The notes below the pieces were generated by a model. The model did not search any database, was not told the DNA's origin, and saw only the letters and a list, made by a program, of their open reading frames with translations. A stretch of DNA of 52,338 bases from Omnitrophica bacterium GWA2_41_15 (GTDB lineage: Bacteria; Omnitrophota; Gorgyraeia; Gygaellales; Profunditerraquicolaceae), in assembly GCA_919901915.1 (NCBI GenBank), contig CAKKQB010000003.1, positions 7,530 through 59,867 on the forward strand. Reading direction: 5' to 3'. The position numbers were made by a program, and so were the translations under genes. Of this stretch, positions 1 to 7,690 are shown piece after piece (positions within the stretch are counted from its first letter, which is position 1; the number at the start of each line of letters is the position of its first letter).

Positions 1-153
1 CGAATGCTTTAGTCGATGATCCAGGGTTTTCTCGTCATGGATTCCCGCCTTCGCGAGAATGACACAGCTATGAAGTTTTTATCATCCCCGAATGCTTTAG
101 TCGATGATCCAGGGTTTTCTCGTCATGGATTCCCGCCTTCGCGGGAATGACAC
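1..153. repeat. Direct repeat pair of a ~65-bp dispersed element
   Basis: Positions 1-65 and 89-153 are the same 65-bp sequence with one base different (gcgagaat versus gcgggaat). Each copy ends in a small hairpin (ATTCCCGCCTTCGCGGGAAT in the second copy). This lies just downstream of the tmRNA 3' end on the minus strand. The second hairpin could help end or protect the tmRNA transcript, but there is no T-run to call it a terminator. Confidence 0.85.
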
Positions 154-197
154 AAACATCACATTAATCACCGTACTATTTGGTGGAGGTGGCCGGA

Positions 198-851
198 CAC
201 GTGTTCTACCTGTTACCAGGTAGCGTGGACTATCTCTTCATCCCGACAATCTGTCAGGAGCCTAGCGTATTATAGAAGGCATAATTTACCGTTGGTTCAA
301 TTTTCTAATTTCAGCAACAAGCTCATACTTTTTTGCTAGCATTTCAGGAGTATACCTTCCTGTTCGAGGCGTAACTGCTTTATACTTAGTAGTAATTAAT
401 TCTGCTTGTTGCTTTTTAATAATTAGATATTGTTTTATTTCATTGAGAAAGCGTATAGCCCTATCCTGTCTCACATTTAAAACATAAGAATCGTTATGGT
501 GGGGTAATCGTTTTTTCTTAGCACATATATTACCTCCAACTAAGAATTTAATCCACTTTAAAAGCTCCAAATTATTGTTAGCAATACCCACAAATGGAAT
601 AGGCGTCTCATTTTTATGGTGCTTCATAAGTGTTACTGTCCCCTCGCCATCTACGATTCCTGCTAAATACGCTTTCGCAACTTCTTCCAACGGTTCACCT
701 CCTATCCCCTTAATTAAGGAAGTCTCTGCAGGGCTTGCACCCCTCAGGATTACCCTCGACTTCCTGTCTGACGGCAGGCAGGTACGTTTGGGCTTCCCTG
801 ATTAAGCTAGATTTTTCACTAAGAGTTACCTCTTAGCGCGACTCATTTTGA
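198..851 (-). mobile_element. Group I intron in the T-loop of tmRNA, with internal homing endonuclease gene
   Basis: The 5' exon ends ...TTCGAT at 852 and the intron begins TCAAAATGAGTCG. CGAT|TC pairs with GAGTCG to form P1, with the exon-terminal U facing a G, the group I hallmark. Core segments are recognisable: a Q-like AATCAGGGAAGCCC (about 789-802), an R-like GCAGAGACTTCC (about 719-730) and an S-like AAGAGATAGTCC (227-238). GACT in R pairs with AGTC in S (P7). Near the 3' end CTACCTG-GTAA-CAGGTAG forms a P9-like hairpin with a GNRA loop. The intron ends in G at 198. Joining at this point restores a seven-base T-loop (TTCGATT) closed by GCCGG/CCGGC. The endonuclease gene lies between R and S, probably in the P8 loop. 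Confidence 0.9.
286..690 (-). CDS. LAGLIDADG homing endonuclease of the tmRNA intron
   Basis: The 134-residue protein has one LAGLIDADG motif near the N-terminus (YLAGIVDGEGTV, residues 8-19), so it would act as a homodimer like I-CreI. Members of this family cut the intron-free allele and so copy the intron into it; the expected target is the uninterrupted ssrA T-loop. The start is TTG at 690, chosen because AGGAGGTG lies directly upstream at good spacing. The frame is intact and both acidic positions of the motif (D and E in GIVDGEG) are present, so the enzyme may be active. It may also help splicing, as some relatives do. Confidence 0.9.
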   Translation of the reverse strand: MEEVAKAYLAGIVDGEGTVTLMKHHKNETPIPFVGIANNNLELLKWIKFLVGGNICAKKKRLPHHNDSYVLNVRQDRAIRFLNEIKQYLIIKKQQAELITTKYKAVTPRTGRYTPEMLAKKYELVAEIRKLNQR

Positions 852-1064
852 ATCGAACCGGCGTCCCTAAATAATCGCGTAGAAGTCGCTACATGCTTAG
901 ATTATCTTTTACGCTTAATCCTGATAACTCCGATAAACAAGATTTATCAAGACGCAGCCTTTTAAGGTTTCACCCAGAATCCAAAGGCTAATTTTTTCTG
1001 AGTCAGCCTAAATTAGCGCTCAATTCCAACCCTTAGGCAGATTAGATTGAGGCTTATCCCTTAA

Positions 1065-1172
1065 TTAAGGAATAAGACTTGGCATTATGGCAGGAACAAC
1101 AGGCATTGGCGTAAAAAATCGGCCAACGATACTGTTTGCGCTTGCCATTAAACGATCACTCTCGTTTTTTGC
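1065..1172 (-). other. tmRNA tag-peptide reading frame
   Basis: After PK1 the sequence AAATATAAAC precedes a GCA codon (1172-1170), the usual alanine resume codon. The frame runs 35 codons, starting AKNESDRLMA and ending VVPAIMPSLIP, to a TAA at 1067-1065. That stop lies in the helix-5 hairpin loop, its usual place. Known tags are mostly 8-20 residues and usually end in ALAA-like hydrophobic residues, so this one is unusually long and ends atypically. An in-frame alternative resume codon further down (GCA AAC) would give 24 residues. Confidence 0.65.
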
Positions 1173-1297
1173 GTTTATATTTTGCTAGGATTGTTAACGC
1201 GGCCATCCTCGCTTCCGCGGCATGCTACTTTTACCCGGCTTATCTAAGTCGAGCCCTTTTCACCCCCATTTTTTTACCGTTAAAAATAACAAAATTA

Positions 1298-1750
1298 TCA
1301 TCTTCTGTTCTTTAATATTCTTCTCGTCTCCATTTCCTGTTCGCGATGTTTTATCGTTTCTCTTTTGTCGTAAAGTTTTTTACCTTTACAAAGAGCGATT
1401 TCTAACTTCGCGAAACCTCGCTCGTTAAAGTATGCCTTTAACGGAACTAGTGTCCAGCCTCGCTGCGTTAATTTGCCAGACAATCTTTTTATCTGATTTT
1501 TGTGTAAGAGCAATTTACGCGGCCTGGTCGGCTCAACATTCAAGTAGCTGGCTTGAGTATATGGGCTTATATGGGTATTATGTAAAATAACCTGCCCCTC
1601 TTCCAACAAGGCAAAGCTATCATCCAAATTTACCTTTCCCTCACGTAAAGATTTTACTTCACTCCCCTTCAATTCTATACCACATTCAAGAGATTCCAGA
1701 ACTGTGTAATCTCTATAGGCCTTACGGTTAGTAGTAATAATTTTACTCAT
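1298..1750 (-). CDS. smpB: SsrA-binding protein SmpB
   Basis: SmpB binds the tRNA-like part of tmRNA and brings it to stalled ribosomes. At 150 residues it is the normal family length. Typical stretches are present: GIELKGSEVKSLREGKVNL, HISPYTQAS, the lysine-rich RPRKLLLHKNQIKRL, and a basic C-terminal tail (KKLYDKRETIKHREQEMETR) that enters the mRNA channel. The ATG at 1750 overlaps the TAA of the transporter upstream (TAATG), so the two are translationally coupled. tmRNA begins 30 bp past its stop codon, so protein and RNA partner are adjacent. Confidence 0.97.
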   Translation of the reverse strand: MSKIITTNRKAYRDYTVLESLECGIELKGSEVKSLREGKVNLDDSFALLEEGQVILHNTHISPYTQASYLNVEPTRPRKLLLHKNQIKRLSGKLTQRGWTLVPLKAYFNERGFAKLEIALCKGKKLYDKRETIKHREQEMETRRILKNRR

Positions 1751-2703
1751 TATATCACAACCAACGTTAAATATAAACTCAAAAATAATGGGAGCGTAAC
1801 TAAACTTACGATATGGCCGATAAATATCCCCTGGCTGATTAAAAAATCTTCTTTTTTGTAATGCTGTGTAATTACCGATAGCGATGTTGCCGAAGGCACA
1901 GCTAATTGCATAAGAATCAATAAACCGACTAATGACGGTATTTTAAATCTTAAAATAATCAAGAAACCCAAAAGAGGCATAATTATTAACTTCGCCAAAA
2001 CCATGCAACACATTGCCTTTTTATCAACCTGCTTTAAACGGATAAGCGCGAGACTCCCGCCCACCACAAACATAGCCAACACAATAGTGCAATCGCCTAT
2101 CAAGCGCAAAGGCTTTAAAATTACATCCGGAATAAACTTATTTAGCCCTAAAAATATAATCCCTAAACTTAATAAAATAGCGATTACCGGCGGGTTAAAT
2201 AATGCGCTTAACTCAAACTTTTTGTTTTCATGAAAAGAAAGAATATATACCCCCAGTGACCAGATAATTAGATTAAACCCCAGTAAAAATAAAAACAAAT
2301 AGATAAGCATTGGTTCAGATTTATCTTTGGGAAACATCGCTGTTATTAAAGCTAACGGCAAATAACCGGCATTTTGGAAAGTAACTAAGCTTAAAAATTG
2401 CGCCTTTTGATACTGGCCATGAATAAACCTTACAAAAAGCCCCCCCAACAATAAACCAAAAATAGTTATAGTTATGCTTAAAATAGGAAAAAGCCACCAA
2501 TTCGGGTACAAATTAAACCTAAAATCTTTAAGCAGTTGGCAGAATATCAAAGCCGGCAAAGTAACCCCGACAATGAGCCGGCTTAAAGCGCTTAAACCCT
2601 CTTGCCCTAGAATCTCTTTTTTTATTAAAAAATAACCTACGGCTCCCATTAAAAAAGCCTGCACCATCGCTAATCCCGTAATCTTAAAAGACTCAAAAAA
2701 CAT
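1750..2703 (-). CDS. AEC-family (auxin efflux carrier-like) membrane transporter
   Basis: This 317-residue protein is almost entirely hydrophobic, with about ten membrane segments in two halves, the AEC family plan. The N-terminal stretch AFLMGAVGYFLIKKEIL and the following LSRLIVGVTLPALIF are typical of the family, as is the second-half glycine-rich segment GGSLALIRL. Family members move small organic anions; the substrate cannot be told from sequence. It is coupled to smpB by a one-base stop/start overlap, which probably reflects transcript sharing rather than function. Confidence 0.85.
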   Translation of the reverse strand: MFFESFKITGLAMVQAFLMGAVGYFLIKKEILGQEGLSALSRLIVGVTLPALIFCQLLKDFRFNLYPNWWLFPILSITITIFGLLLGGLFVRFIHGQYQKAQFLSLVTFQNAGYLPLALITAMFPKDKSEPMLIYLFLFLLGFNLIIWSLGVYILSFHENKKFELSALFNPPVIAILLSLGIIFLGLNKFIPDVILKPLRLIGDCTIVLAMFVVGGSLALIRLKQVDKKAMCCMVLAKLIIMPLLGFLIILRFKIPSLVGLLILMQLAVPSATSLSVITQHYKKEDFLISQGIFIGHIVSLVTLPLFLSLYLTLVVI

Positions 2704-2734
2704 TACTCCTCCCCTATTCGTTCGAGATATTAAT

Positions 2735-2905
2735 AGTGAAAACCAGTAGTCACCCCGGCGAAAGCCGGGGTCCAGTAACTTTTGTTCGACTGGATTCCGG
2801 TTTTCACCGGAATGACAGGTCTACGTTTCTGGATTCCGGCTGCAGTTTACCCCGATGCAAACCGGGACCAGAATGACGACTTTAAACTATTTTGGACAGT
2901 CCCCT
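2735..2905. repeat. Composite hairpin element (GGGGACTGT family)
   Basis: The 294-bp gap between the AEC transporter and the hydrogenase operon is filled with dispersed repeats. They include the hairpins CCCCGGCGAAAGCCGGGG (about 2753-2770) and ATTCCGGTTTTCACCGGAAT (about 2795-2814). On the minus strand the element begins GGGGACTGTCCAAAATAG, followed closely by GTCGTCATTC, matching the left end of the element at 33303. No gene is seen here. Confidence 0.7.
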
Positions 2906-2997
2906 TAATATAATACTACCAAAAACACTGACATTTAGCAAACAATTTTCTTAAGTGGGCGTGAAAAAAAGAAATAACTAAGGTATATGCCATAAAA

Positions 2998-4179
2998 CTA
3001 CAGGCCTAAATCTGTGGGGGCTCTGCCTAGGGAATGTAGTAATTTTAAAAGAGAAGGAATTCGTTCCTCCGTTTTTTCATTAACGCCTATTCGCTGGGGA
3101 TAAATCTCATAGAACTGACGATATTTTTCCGGAGTAACGTTAACCATTAAAGAATTAGCGCCAGCCATCAACCCAAGCCTTAAAGCATTCTTTTCGCCTA
3201 ACGATTCCAAAGCCGTGGTCGCCAAAATTTTTGCCTCCGGATACTTAATGCGCGCTTGGGCAATGGTATTTAAAACCACGTCCATTCGCGGCTTAGGCGC
3301 TTTGGCTAACGGCGTATTGGGATGAGGAATAAAAGGCCCGAAAGAAAACATCTCTACTCCTAATGAATCAGTAACCTTTAAATCCTCAACAATATCCTGT
3401 TCTGTCTGGCCGGGCAAGCCGATTAAAAAACCACTCATTATTAAATAGCCTATATTTTTTAATTTTTTAATTAAATCCATGCGTTCTGCTAATTTATGAC
3501 CGGGCCGCATTTTCTCATAAATAGAAGAATTACTGCTTTCAAAACGCAAAAGCACCCCGCGGCAGCCTGCCTGATAAAGCTTCTCATAAACCTGTATCTC
3601 CCGCTCTCCAATGCTCAAGATAATTAAACAAGGAAATTTTTCCTGAATTTCTTTTACTATAGCCAACAACTGCTCAAGGGTATACCAGGAGGCTTCTCCT
3701 GATTGTAAAACCAAGGCTTTAAATCCCAGGGTTTTTACCGCGTATTCCACGGAACGCGTTATTTCTTCAGGCGCCATTCTATAACGAAAAACGCTGGTGT
3801 TGCTTTTTCTTATGCCGCAATAAAGGCAATCGCATTGGCAATAATTAGAAAATTCTATAATCCCATGAACACAGCAGGAATTACCGTGATATTTATGCCT
3901 GACACTATTTGCTTTCTGATAAAGGGTCTTGGTTTCTTTTTGAACAAGTTCGCGGTCAACCTCTTGAAGCCTAAAAAATAATTCTTTCCAAGTTTCTAGT
4001 ATGGATAAGGCTTCGGAAAGAGAAATTTTTTGGATAATAAAACCGCCTTGGGCATAAACATATTCGCCCACGCTCAAAGCAAAAAAATCATTGCGAACCT
4101 TTTTTTTCTCGCCAAAATATTCAATAATGGCAGTATTACCTTGCGCTTCTAAAACTTTTCCGGGGATAGCGTAGCACAT
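2998..4179 (-). CDS. hydE: HypC-HydE fusion: hydrogenase chaperone domain plus radical SAM maturase
   Basis: The protein has 393 residues. Residues 1-75 form a complete HypC/HybG domain: MCYAIPGKV with the metal-carrying Cys2, then GGFIIQKI and the EAL helix. In known systems HypC carries the Fe(CN)2CO unit to the [NiFe] large subunit. From about residue 85 it is HydE, the radical SAM partner of HydG: FSNYCQCDCLYCGIRKSN (cluster cysteines C114, C118, C121), LQSGE, MSGFLIGLPGQT and GPFIPHPNTPLA. HydE alone is about 350 residues, so the excess equals the HypC domain. The start ATG overlaps the TAA of hydG (TAATG). The His of the HydE RHET motif is replaced (LLRFESSN). PylB or biotin synthase are less likely given these motifs. 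The fusion is not one I know. Confidence 0.9.
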   Translation of the reverse strand: MCYAIPGKVLEAQGNTAIIEYFGEKKKVRNDFFALSVGEYVYAQGGFIIQKISLSEALSILETWKELFFRLQEVDRELVQKETKTLYQKANSVRHKYHGNSCCVHGIIEFSNYCQCDCLYCGIRKSNTSVFRYRMAPEEITRSVEYAVKTLGFKALVLQSGEASWYTLEQLLAIVKEIQEKFPCLIILSIGEREIQVYEKLYQAGCRGVLLRFESSNSSIYEKMRPGHKLAERMDLIKKLKNIGYLIMSGFLIGLPGQTEQDIVEDLKVTDSLGVEMFSFGPFIPHPNTPLAKAPKPRMDVVLNTIAQARIKYPEAKILATTALESLGEKNALRLGLMAGANSLMVNVTPEKYRQFYEIYPQRIGVNEKTEERIPSLLKLLHSLGRAPTDLGL

Positions 4180-5552
4180 TAGAAATATAAGTCTCTTTTA
4201 CCGTTACTAATTTCACCTAAACGCTTTTGTGTCTCCTGACGCAACGGAAGGTCTTCTATTTTTTTTAAATAAAACTCTAAACAAGCTTTACCCTGTTCAC
4301 GCAAATCGTTACTAGAAAAATCTTCCAGATACTCGGCAAAGGTAAGTATAGCATTTACCCGGCAGAATTTATGAATTTCTCCGTGTTTAGAAAATTCCAT
4401 AAATTTGCCCCCTGTCCGGTCTCGGCGATAACAGGCAGTACAAAAACTGGGCAGAAAACCATCGGAAAGCGCGGTCTTGACCACTTCTTCTAATCGCCGG
4501 TTATCATGAATTTTAAACTGCGGCTGAGAATCTTTGCTTCCATAACCGCCGATAGTCACGCAAGAAGCGGCAGATGCCTGAGAAACACCAATTTGAAAAG
4601 CTTTTTTTCTTATTTGAGGATTCTCGCGGGTAGAAATAATTATCCCCGTATAAGGAACCACTATCCTTAAAATAGCGATGAGCTTCAAAAAATCATCATC
4701 ACTTACCGGATATTGTGATTTAAAAGTTACTGAAGGAGCATTCTGAAAACGCGGCACAGAAATAGTATGCGGCCCAACCTTGTAAACTTTGTCTAAATAT
4801 TGCGCGTGGCTAATCAAGGCCAATACTTCAAAGCGCCAATCATACAAACCAAAAAGCACGCCTATTCCCAAGTCATCTAAACCCGCGGCAAAAGCGCGCG
4901 AATGGGCAGTAATTTGTCTTTCATAATCCGCCTTTGGGCCGCGATGCAAACGAGCGTATGTCGGGCGATGATATGTTTCCTGAAAAAGCTGATAAGTGCC
5001 AATATTCGCTTTTTTTAATTTACGGTAATCACTAACAGAAGTAGCGGCAATATTCACGTTTATTCTGCGAATACTACCTTTGTCTGTCTTTACGGAATAA
5101 ATTTTTTTTATCGCCCTTACCACATAATCAATATCATTATGCTGAGGGTCTTCTCCGCACTCAAGGAGAATTCTCTTATGGCCCATATTTATCAGAATCG
5201 CGGTCTGCTCTCCTATCTCTTTCAAAGTTAATCTCTTACGCCGTAACTGCTTGTTAGCGAGATGAAAATTGCAATATTCACAATCATTAACGCAATAATC
5301 TGAAAGATATAACGGAGCAAAAAAAACTAACCTTTCTCCGTAAATTTCATTTTTCACCCATCCCGCGGCGGCAAATAATTTTTTTTTAAGCTCCGGCTGA
5401 TTAAAATTAACCAACGACCCCGCATCCTTTAATTCTAAACCTTTCTTTTCCCTGGCTTTCTTAAGAATCTTTAGGATAGTCCGCGAAGAAGGATTTTTTG
5501 TCTCGGCTAAAATATCCCTTATTTTTCTTTCGTCAATTATCTTTTCTTTCAT
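4179..5552 (-). CDS. hydG: HydG, tyrosine lyase of H-cluster assembly
   Basis: HydG splits tyrosine to make CO and cyanide on iron; the known use is the [FeFe] hydrogenase H-cluster. The 457 residues match the family length (about 470). The radical SAM motif CVNDCEYC (C87, C91, C94) follows FAPLYLSDY, as in HydG. The C-terminal auxiliary-cluster motif, specific to HydG and absent from ThiH, is present as CTAC and then Cys after exactly 22 residues (C371, C374, C397), within FCTACYRRDRTGGKFM. It lies downstream of a [NiFe] hydrogenase and its protease and is coupled to hydE. No HydF or [FeFe] catalytic subunit is in the window. Confidence 0.95.
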   Translation of the reverse strand: MKEKIIDERKIRDILAETKNPSSRTILKILKKAREKKGLELKDAGSLVNFNQPELKKKLFAAAGWVKNEIYGERLVFFAPLYLSDYCVNDCEYCNFHLANKQLRRKRLTLKEIGEQTAILINMGHKRILLECGEDPQHNDIDYVVRAIKKIYSVKTDKGSIRRINVNIAATSVSDYRKLKKANIGTYQLFQETYHRPTYARLHRGPKADYERQITAHSRAFAAGLDDLGIGVLFGLYDWRFEVLALISHAQYLDKVYKVGPHTISVPRFQNAPSVTFKSQYPVSDDDFLKLIAILRIVVPYTGIIISTRENPQIRKKAFQIGVSQASAASCVTIGGYGSKDSQPQFKIHDNRRLEEVVKTALSDGFLPSFCTACYRRDRTGGKFMEFSKHGEIHKFCRVNAILTFAEYLEDFSSNDLREQGKACLEFYLKKIEDLPLRQETQKRLGEISNGKRDLYF

Positions 5553-5568
5553 ATTTGCGTAAATATCT

Positions 5569-5679
5569 GGGCGAGCAAGCTCGCCCCTACGCGAGTCGTT
5601 ACGTAATCCCCGTAAATCATCGCGTAATAGTCACCGTAAATCATCGCGTAAATATCTGGGCGGGCAAGCCCGCCCCTAC
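5569..5679. repeat. Pair of CCCCTAC-tailed hairpins with an internal direct repeat
   Basis: GGGCGAGCAAGCTCGCCCCTAC (5569-5590) and GGGCGGGCAAGCCCGCCCCTAC (5658-5679) are two stem-loops with different stems and the same tail. Between them CCGTAAATCATCGCGTAA occurs twice. They fill the 144-bp gap between the protease gene and hydG, so they would be carried in the operon mRNA and might set the relative level of the downstream maturases. Confidence 0.8.
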
Positions 5680-5696
5680 GGGAACCATTACATAAA

Positions 5697-6329
5697 TTAA
5701 TATTCCGGTAATTTCTTAATAAACGCGCTAATTTTTTTTACGATGAGAGCCTTATTATTTTGCAATTTCTTGCTTAAACCTTCACCGTAAGAGATATCTT
5801 TAATCTGTATCCCGGCTATGTATATTTTTGTTTTAAGTTCAAATTTTTTCGAAAGCTCAAATATGTCTTTTAAATTAAGTTCGTGGGTAGAGCTGATAAA
5901 ACCCTTTAAGTCATATTTAATACTATTTAAATCAAATATCTTAAGTTCCCCAACGTTTAACCCTGCCTCTATCCCGTCAATAAGCAGAACTGTATCAAAG
6001 TCCCGCATCTTGAGAATCAAATCAAAACTTGCTATCCCGAAATTAAAATACTCTACAGTGCCTTTTTTTGTATCATTCAGACTGTGTCGCAACTCTACTT
6101 TTGTGTCATTGCGATACTTCCGAAGGAAGCCGTGGCAATCTTTCTCCGACGGGACACATTCTTTTTTCTGGTTTTGGCTATAAGAAACTAGACCACTGCC
6201 TTGCGGCTTGCGGGATAACTTCCTGCTGTCAGGACAAAGATTAAGGAGAGATTCCAGAATGTTTACACCTATTCCGTCATCTCTCCTTAGAGTATTACCA
6301 ATTCCAATTACCGCTATTTTTTTTTGCAC
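5697..6329 (-). CDS. [NiFe] hydrogenase maturation protease (peptidase M52), with in-frame repeat insertion
   Basis: M52 proteases remove the C-terminal tail of the large subunit after nickel is inserted. The family motif GIGNTLRRDDGIG is at residues 9-21, with the first nickel-binding acid in DDG. The second acid (D in VLLIDGIEAG) and the histidine (STHELNL) are also present. The family is usually 150-160 residues; this has 210 because residues 32-91 are repeat-derived. The start is a GTG at 6329 overlapping hydA by 16 bases. Its likely substrate is the HydA encoded just upstream, which ends DPCISCATH plus a 15-residue tail. Confidence 0.88.
   Translation of the reverse strand: MQKKIAVIGIGNTLRRDDGIGVNILESLLNLCPDSRKLSRKPQGSGLVSYSQNQKKECVPSEKDCHGFLRKYRNDTKVELRHSLNDTKKGTVEYFNFGIASFDLILKMRDFDTVLLIDGIEAGLNVGELKIFDLNSIKYDLKGFISSTHELNLKDIFELSKKFELKTKIYIAGIQIKDISYGEGLSKKLQNNKALIVKKISAFIKKLPEY
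6057..6236. repeat. Repeat-derived 180-bp in-frame insertion in the protease gene
   Basis: This segment encodes about 60 residues (32-91) with no counterpart in M52 proteases, falling between the first and second metal-ligand motifs. It contains sequence typical of dispersed genome repeats, such as the palindromic CTTCCGAAGGAAG and the GTGTCATTGCGA edge. The insertion length is divisible by three and contains no stop in the frame used. Confidence 0.7.
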
Positions 6330-7690
6330 TTCAATCCATTAACAAACTTTACGTCCAATAAATGCGTAGCGCAGGATATACACGGATCATAAGACCTTGC
6401 CAACATCTCTAAAGCAAGGGTTATTTCTTCCTCTGTTTTTTTACCCAGCAGCTCCGGAACAATTTTGCGCATATCTTCTTCTAAATTACCCAGATTCTGG
6501 TTCGTGGGTATTACGCAATTTGCATAGTTAATAAAACCTTTATCATCTATAGTATACTCATGGAATAAAGAGCCTCTGGGAACTTCCACGCAACTTATGC
6601 CTGTGTTGGGTTTATATTTAATCTTGCCAATTTCGCTTCTTTTTGGCCAAGATGACACAACCACCTTCTCCTCATTAAGGCCATCTTTTAAAATCTTTTC
6701 CATTATCTTGATGGACTCCTCGAGGCAATGGACCCACTCTACAAGCTGACAGGCAGTGTTAAGATATGGATTGTGACAGGGCGACTTTAAACCTAATTCT
6801 TTCGCTACATGCTTGGCTTTTTTATTGAGTTTTTCGTAATTATTATTAAATCTTGAAAGCGCGCCCACGGCATAAGGCTTGCCATTTATAGTCGCGAATT
6901 TAGCCATGGAGTGATCTACTATATTTTCAGTTAAAAGTTTTTTATAGTTGCTTACTTTTTGTCTCTCCGCGCCATTTACAGTTAATTCTCCGTCATACAT
7001 CGCGTACTCTTCGTCGCTCTCAAGTGATAAATACTGGGTTGGCCTTTGAAACTCCGGAAACTTAAGAGTCTTAATGATCTCCACTGTCGCGTCGCCATCC
7101 TCGCGCGATTGGAGCATTAATTTGTATAATTTTTCCAGCCCGTCCCTGGAAGGCAATTGCGTAAGCCCGCCTATTACATAACTTATAGGATGAATATGGC
7201 GGCCCGCTAAAACCTCACCACCATAATCACTCATTCTCTTCATCCTTAAGGCCATCTCAATAATCGGTTTATGGGTCTTTATAAGAGGCATAATACTTTT
7301 CACGCCTAAAAGATCAGGGGCTACCAGAATATAAATATGAAGAATATGGCTATCCAACTGCTCCATATAAAGCAAGAGCTTACGCAGCATAACAACCTCA
7401 TCAGACGGTTTTATACCTAAAGCGTCTTCGCCCGCTTTAATGCTGGCTAAACTATGGCCGCAAGCGCATATACCGCAAATCCTGCTGGTTATATGCTGCG
7501 CTTCCCAAATAGGCCTGCCAACAAGCATAGACTCAAAGAAACGCGGAGATTCAATAACCTGAAATTCACACTTAGTAAGCACTCCATTTTGAACATCAAC
7601 CACTATATTACCATGGCCTTCAACCCTGGTTAAATAATGGACATCTACCTTAACATCCTTAGAATATATTTTACTTGAGTTCTTTGTCAT
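6314..7690 (-). CDS. hydA: [NiFe] hydrogenase large (catalytic) subunit, group 3b type
   Basis: This subunit carries the Ni-Fe active site. It has the N-terminal RVEGHGNI, the L1 motif RICGICACGHS (C72, C75) and the C-terminal L2 motif DPCISCATH (C437, C440), so all four metal cysteines are present. A 15-residue tail after the histidine is expected to be cleaved by the M52 protease encoded next. The ATG at 7690 is preferred because GGGGG lies about six bases before it; an ATG at 7711 in the same frame lacks such a site. It overlaps the hydD end by 20 bases. With the beta, gamma and delta subunits upstream it forms a sulfhydrogenase-like, NAD(P)-linked cytoplasmic enzyme. Confidence 0.95.
   Translation of the reverse strand: MTKNSSKIYSKDVKVDVHYLTRVEGHGNIVVDVQNGVLTKCEFQVIESPRFFESMLVGRPIWEAQHITSRICGICACGHSLASIKAGEDALGIKPSDEVVMLRKLLLYMEQLDSHILHIYILVAPDLLGVKSIMPLIKTHKPIIEMALRMKRMSDYGGEVLAGRHIHPISYVIGGLTQLPSRDGLEKLYKLMLQSREDGDATVEIIKTLKFPEFQRPTQYLSLESDEEYAMYDGELTVNGAERQKVSNYKKLLTENIVDHSMAKFATINGKPYAVGALSRFNNNYEKLNKKAKHVAKELGLKSPCHNPYLNTACQLVEWVHCLEESIKIMEKILKDGLNEEKVVVSSWPKRSEIGKIKYKPNTGISCVEVPRGSLFHEYTIDDKGFINYANCVIPTNQNLGNLEEDMRKIVPELLGKKTEEEITLALEMLARSYDPCISCATHLLDVKFVNGLKCKKK

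Larger units (their letters stand above)
181..1267 (-). ncRNA. ssrA: tmRNA (transfer-messenger RNA) gene, interrupted by a group I intron
   Basis: The RNA rescues stalled ribosomes together with SmpB, whose gene lies 30 bp upstream. The mature 5' end GGGGGTG (1267-1261) pairs with CACCTCC (191-185), followed by an encoded ACCA, giving the seven-pair tRNA-like acceptor. Next come the conserved GCATGCCG and a PK1-type pseudoknot (CGCGG with CCGCG; AGGAT with ATCCT). The tag reading frame follows, and its stop codon lies in a hairpin loop (CTTATTCC/GGGATAAG) as in helix 5 of known tmRNAs. The conserved CTAAGCATGTAG is near the 3' side. The T arm is GCCGG-TTCGAT then TCCGGC. The two halves are separated by 654 bp of intron (198-851), so the exons are 852-1267 and 181-197. 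Spliced length would be about 433 nt, longer than the usual 350-400. Confidence 0.93.

Noticed and set aside
198-851. Group II intron or insertion sequence splitting tmRNA
   Set aside because: No domain V-like hairpin, reverse transcriptase or transposase; the P1 wobble, P7 pairing and terminal G fit group I.
1294-1300. TGATAAT as the -10 box of a tmRNA promoter
   Set aside because: It is made by the smpB stop codons, has no -35 partner at the right distance and lies within a tight operon gap.
575-1428. Plus-strand frames over the tmRNA/intron region
   Set aside because: They fall across the structured tmRNA, the intron and the end of smpB, with no recognisable domain.
2998-5552. Reading the two radical SAM proteins as biotin synthase/ThiH or PylB
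   Set aside because: The C-terminal CTAC plus 22-spaced Cys is HydG-specific, and the second protein has HydE motifs and a HypC domain, in a hydrogenase operon.
6057-6236. The repeat in the M52 protease as proof of a pseudogene
   Set aside because: The frame is open throughout and all three metal ligands remain, so the gene may still work.
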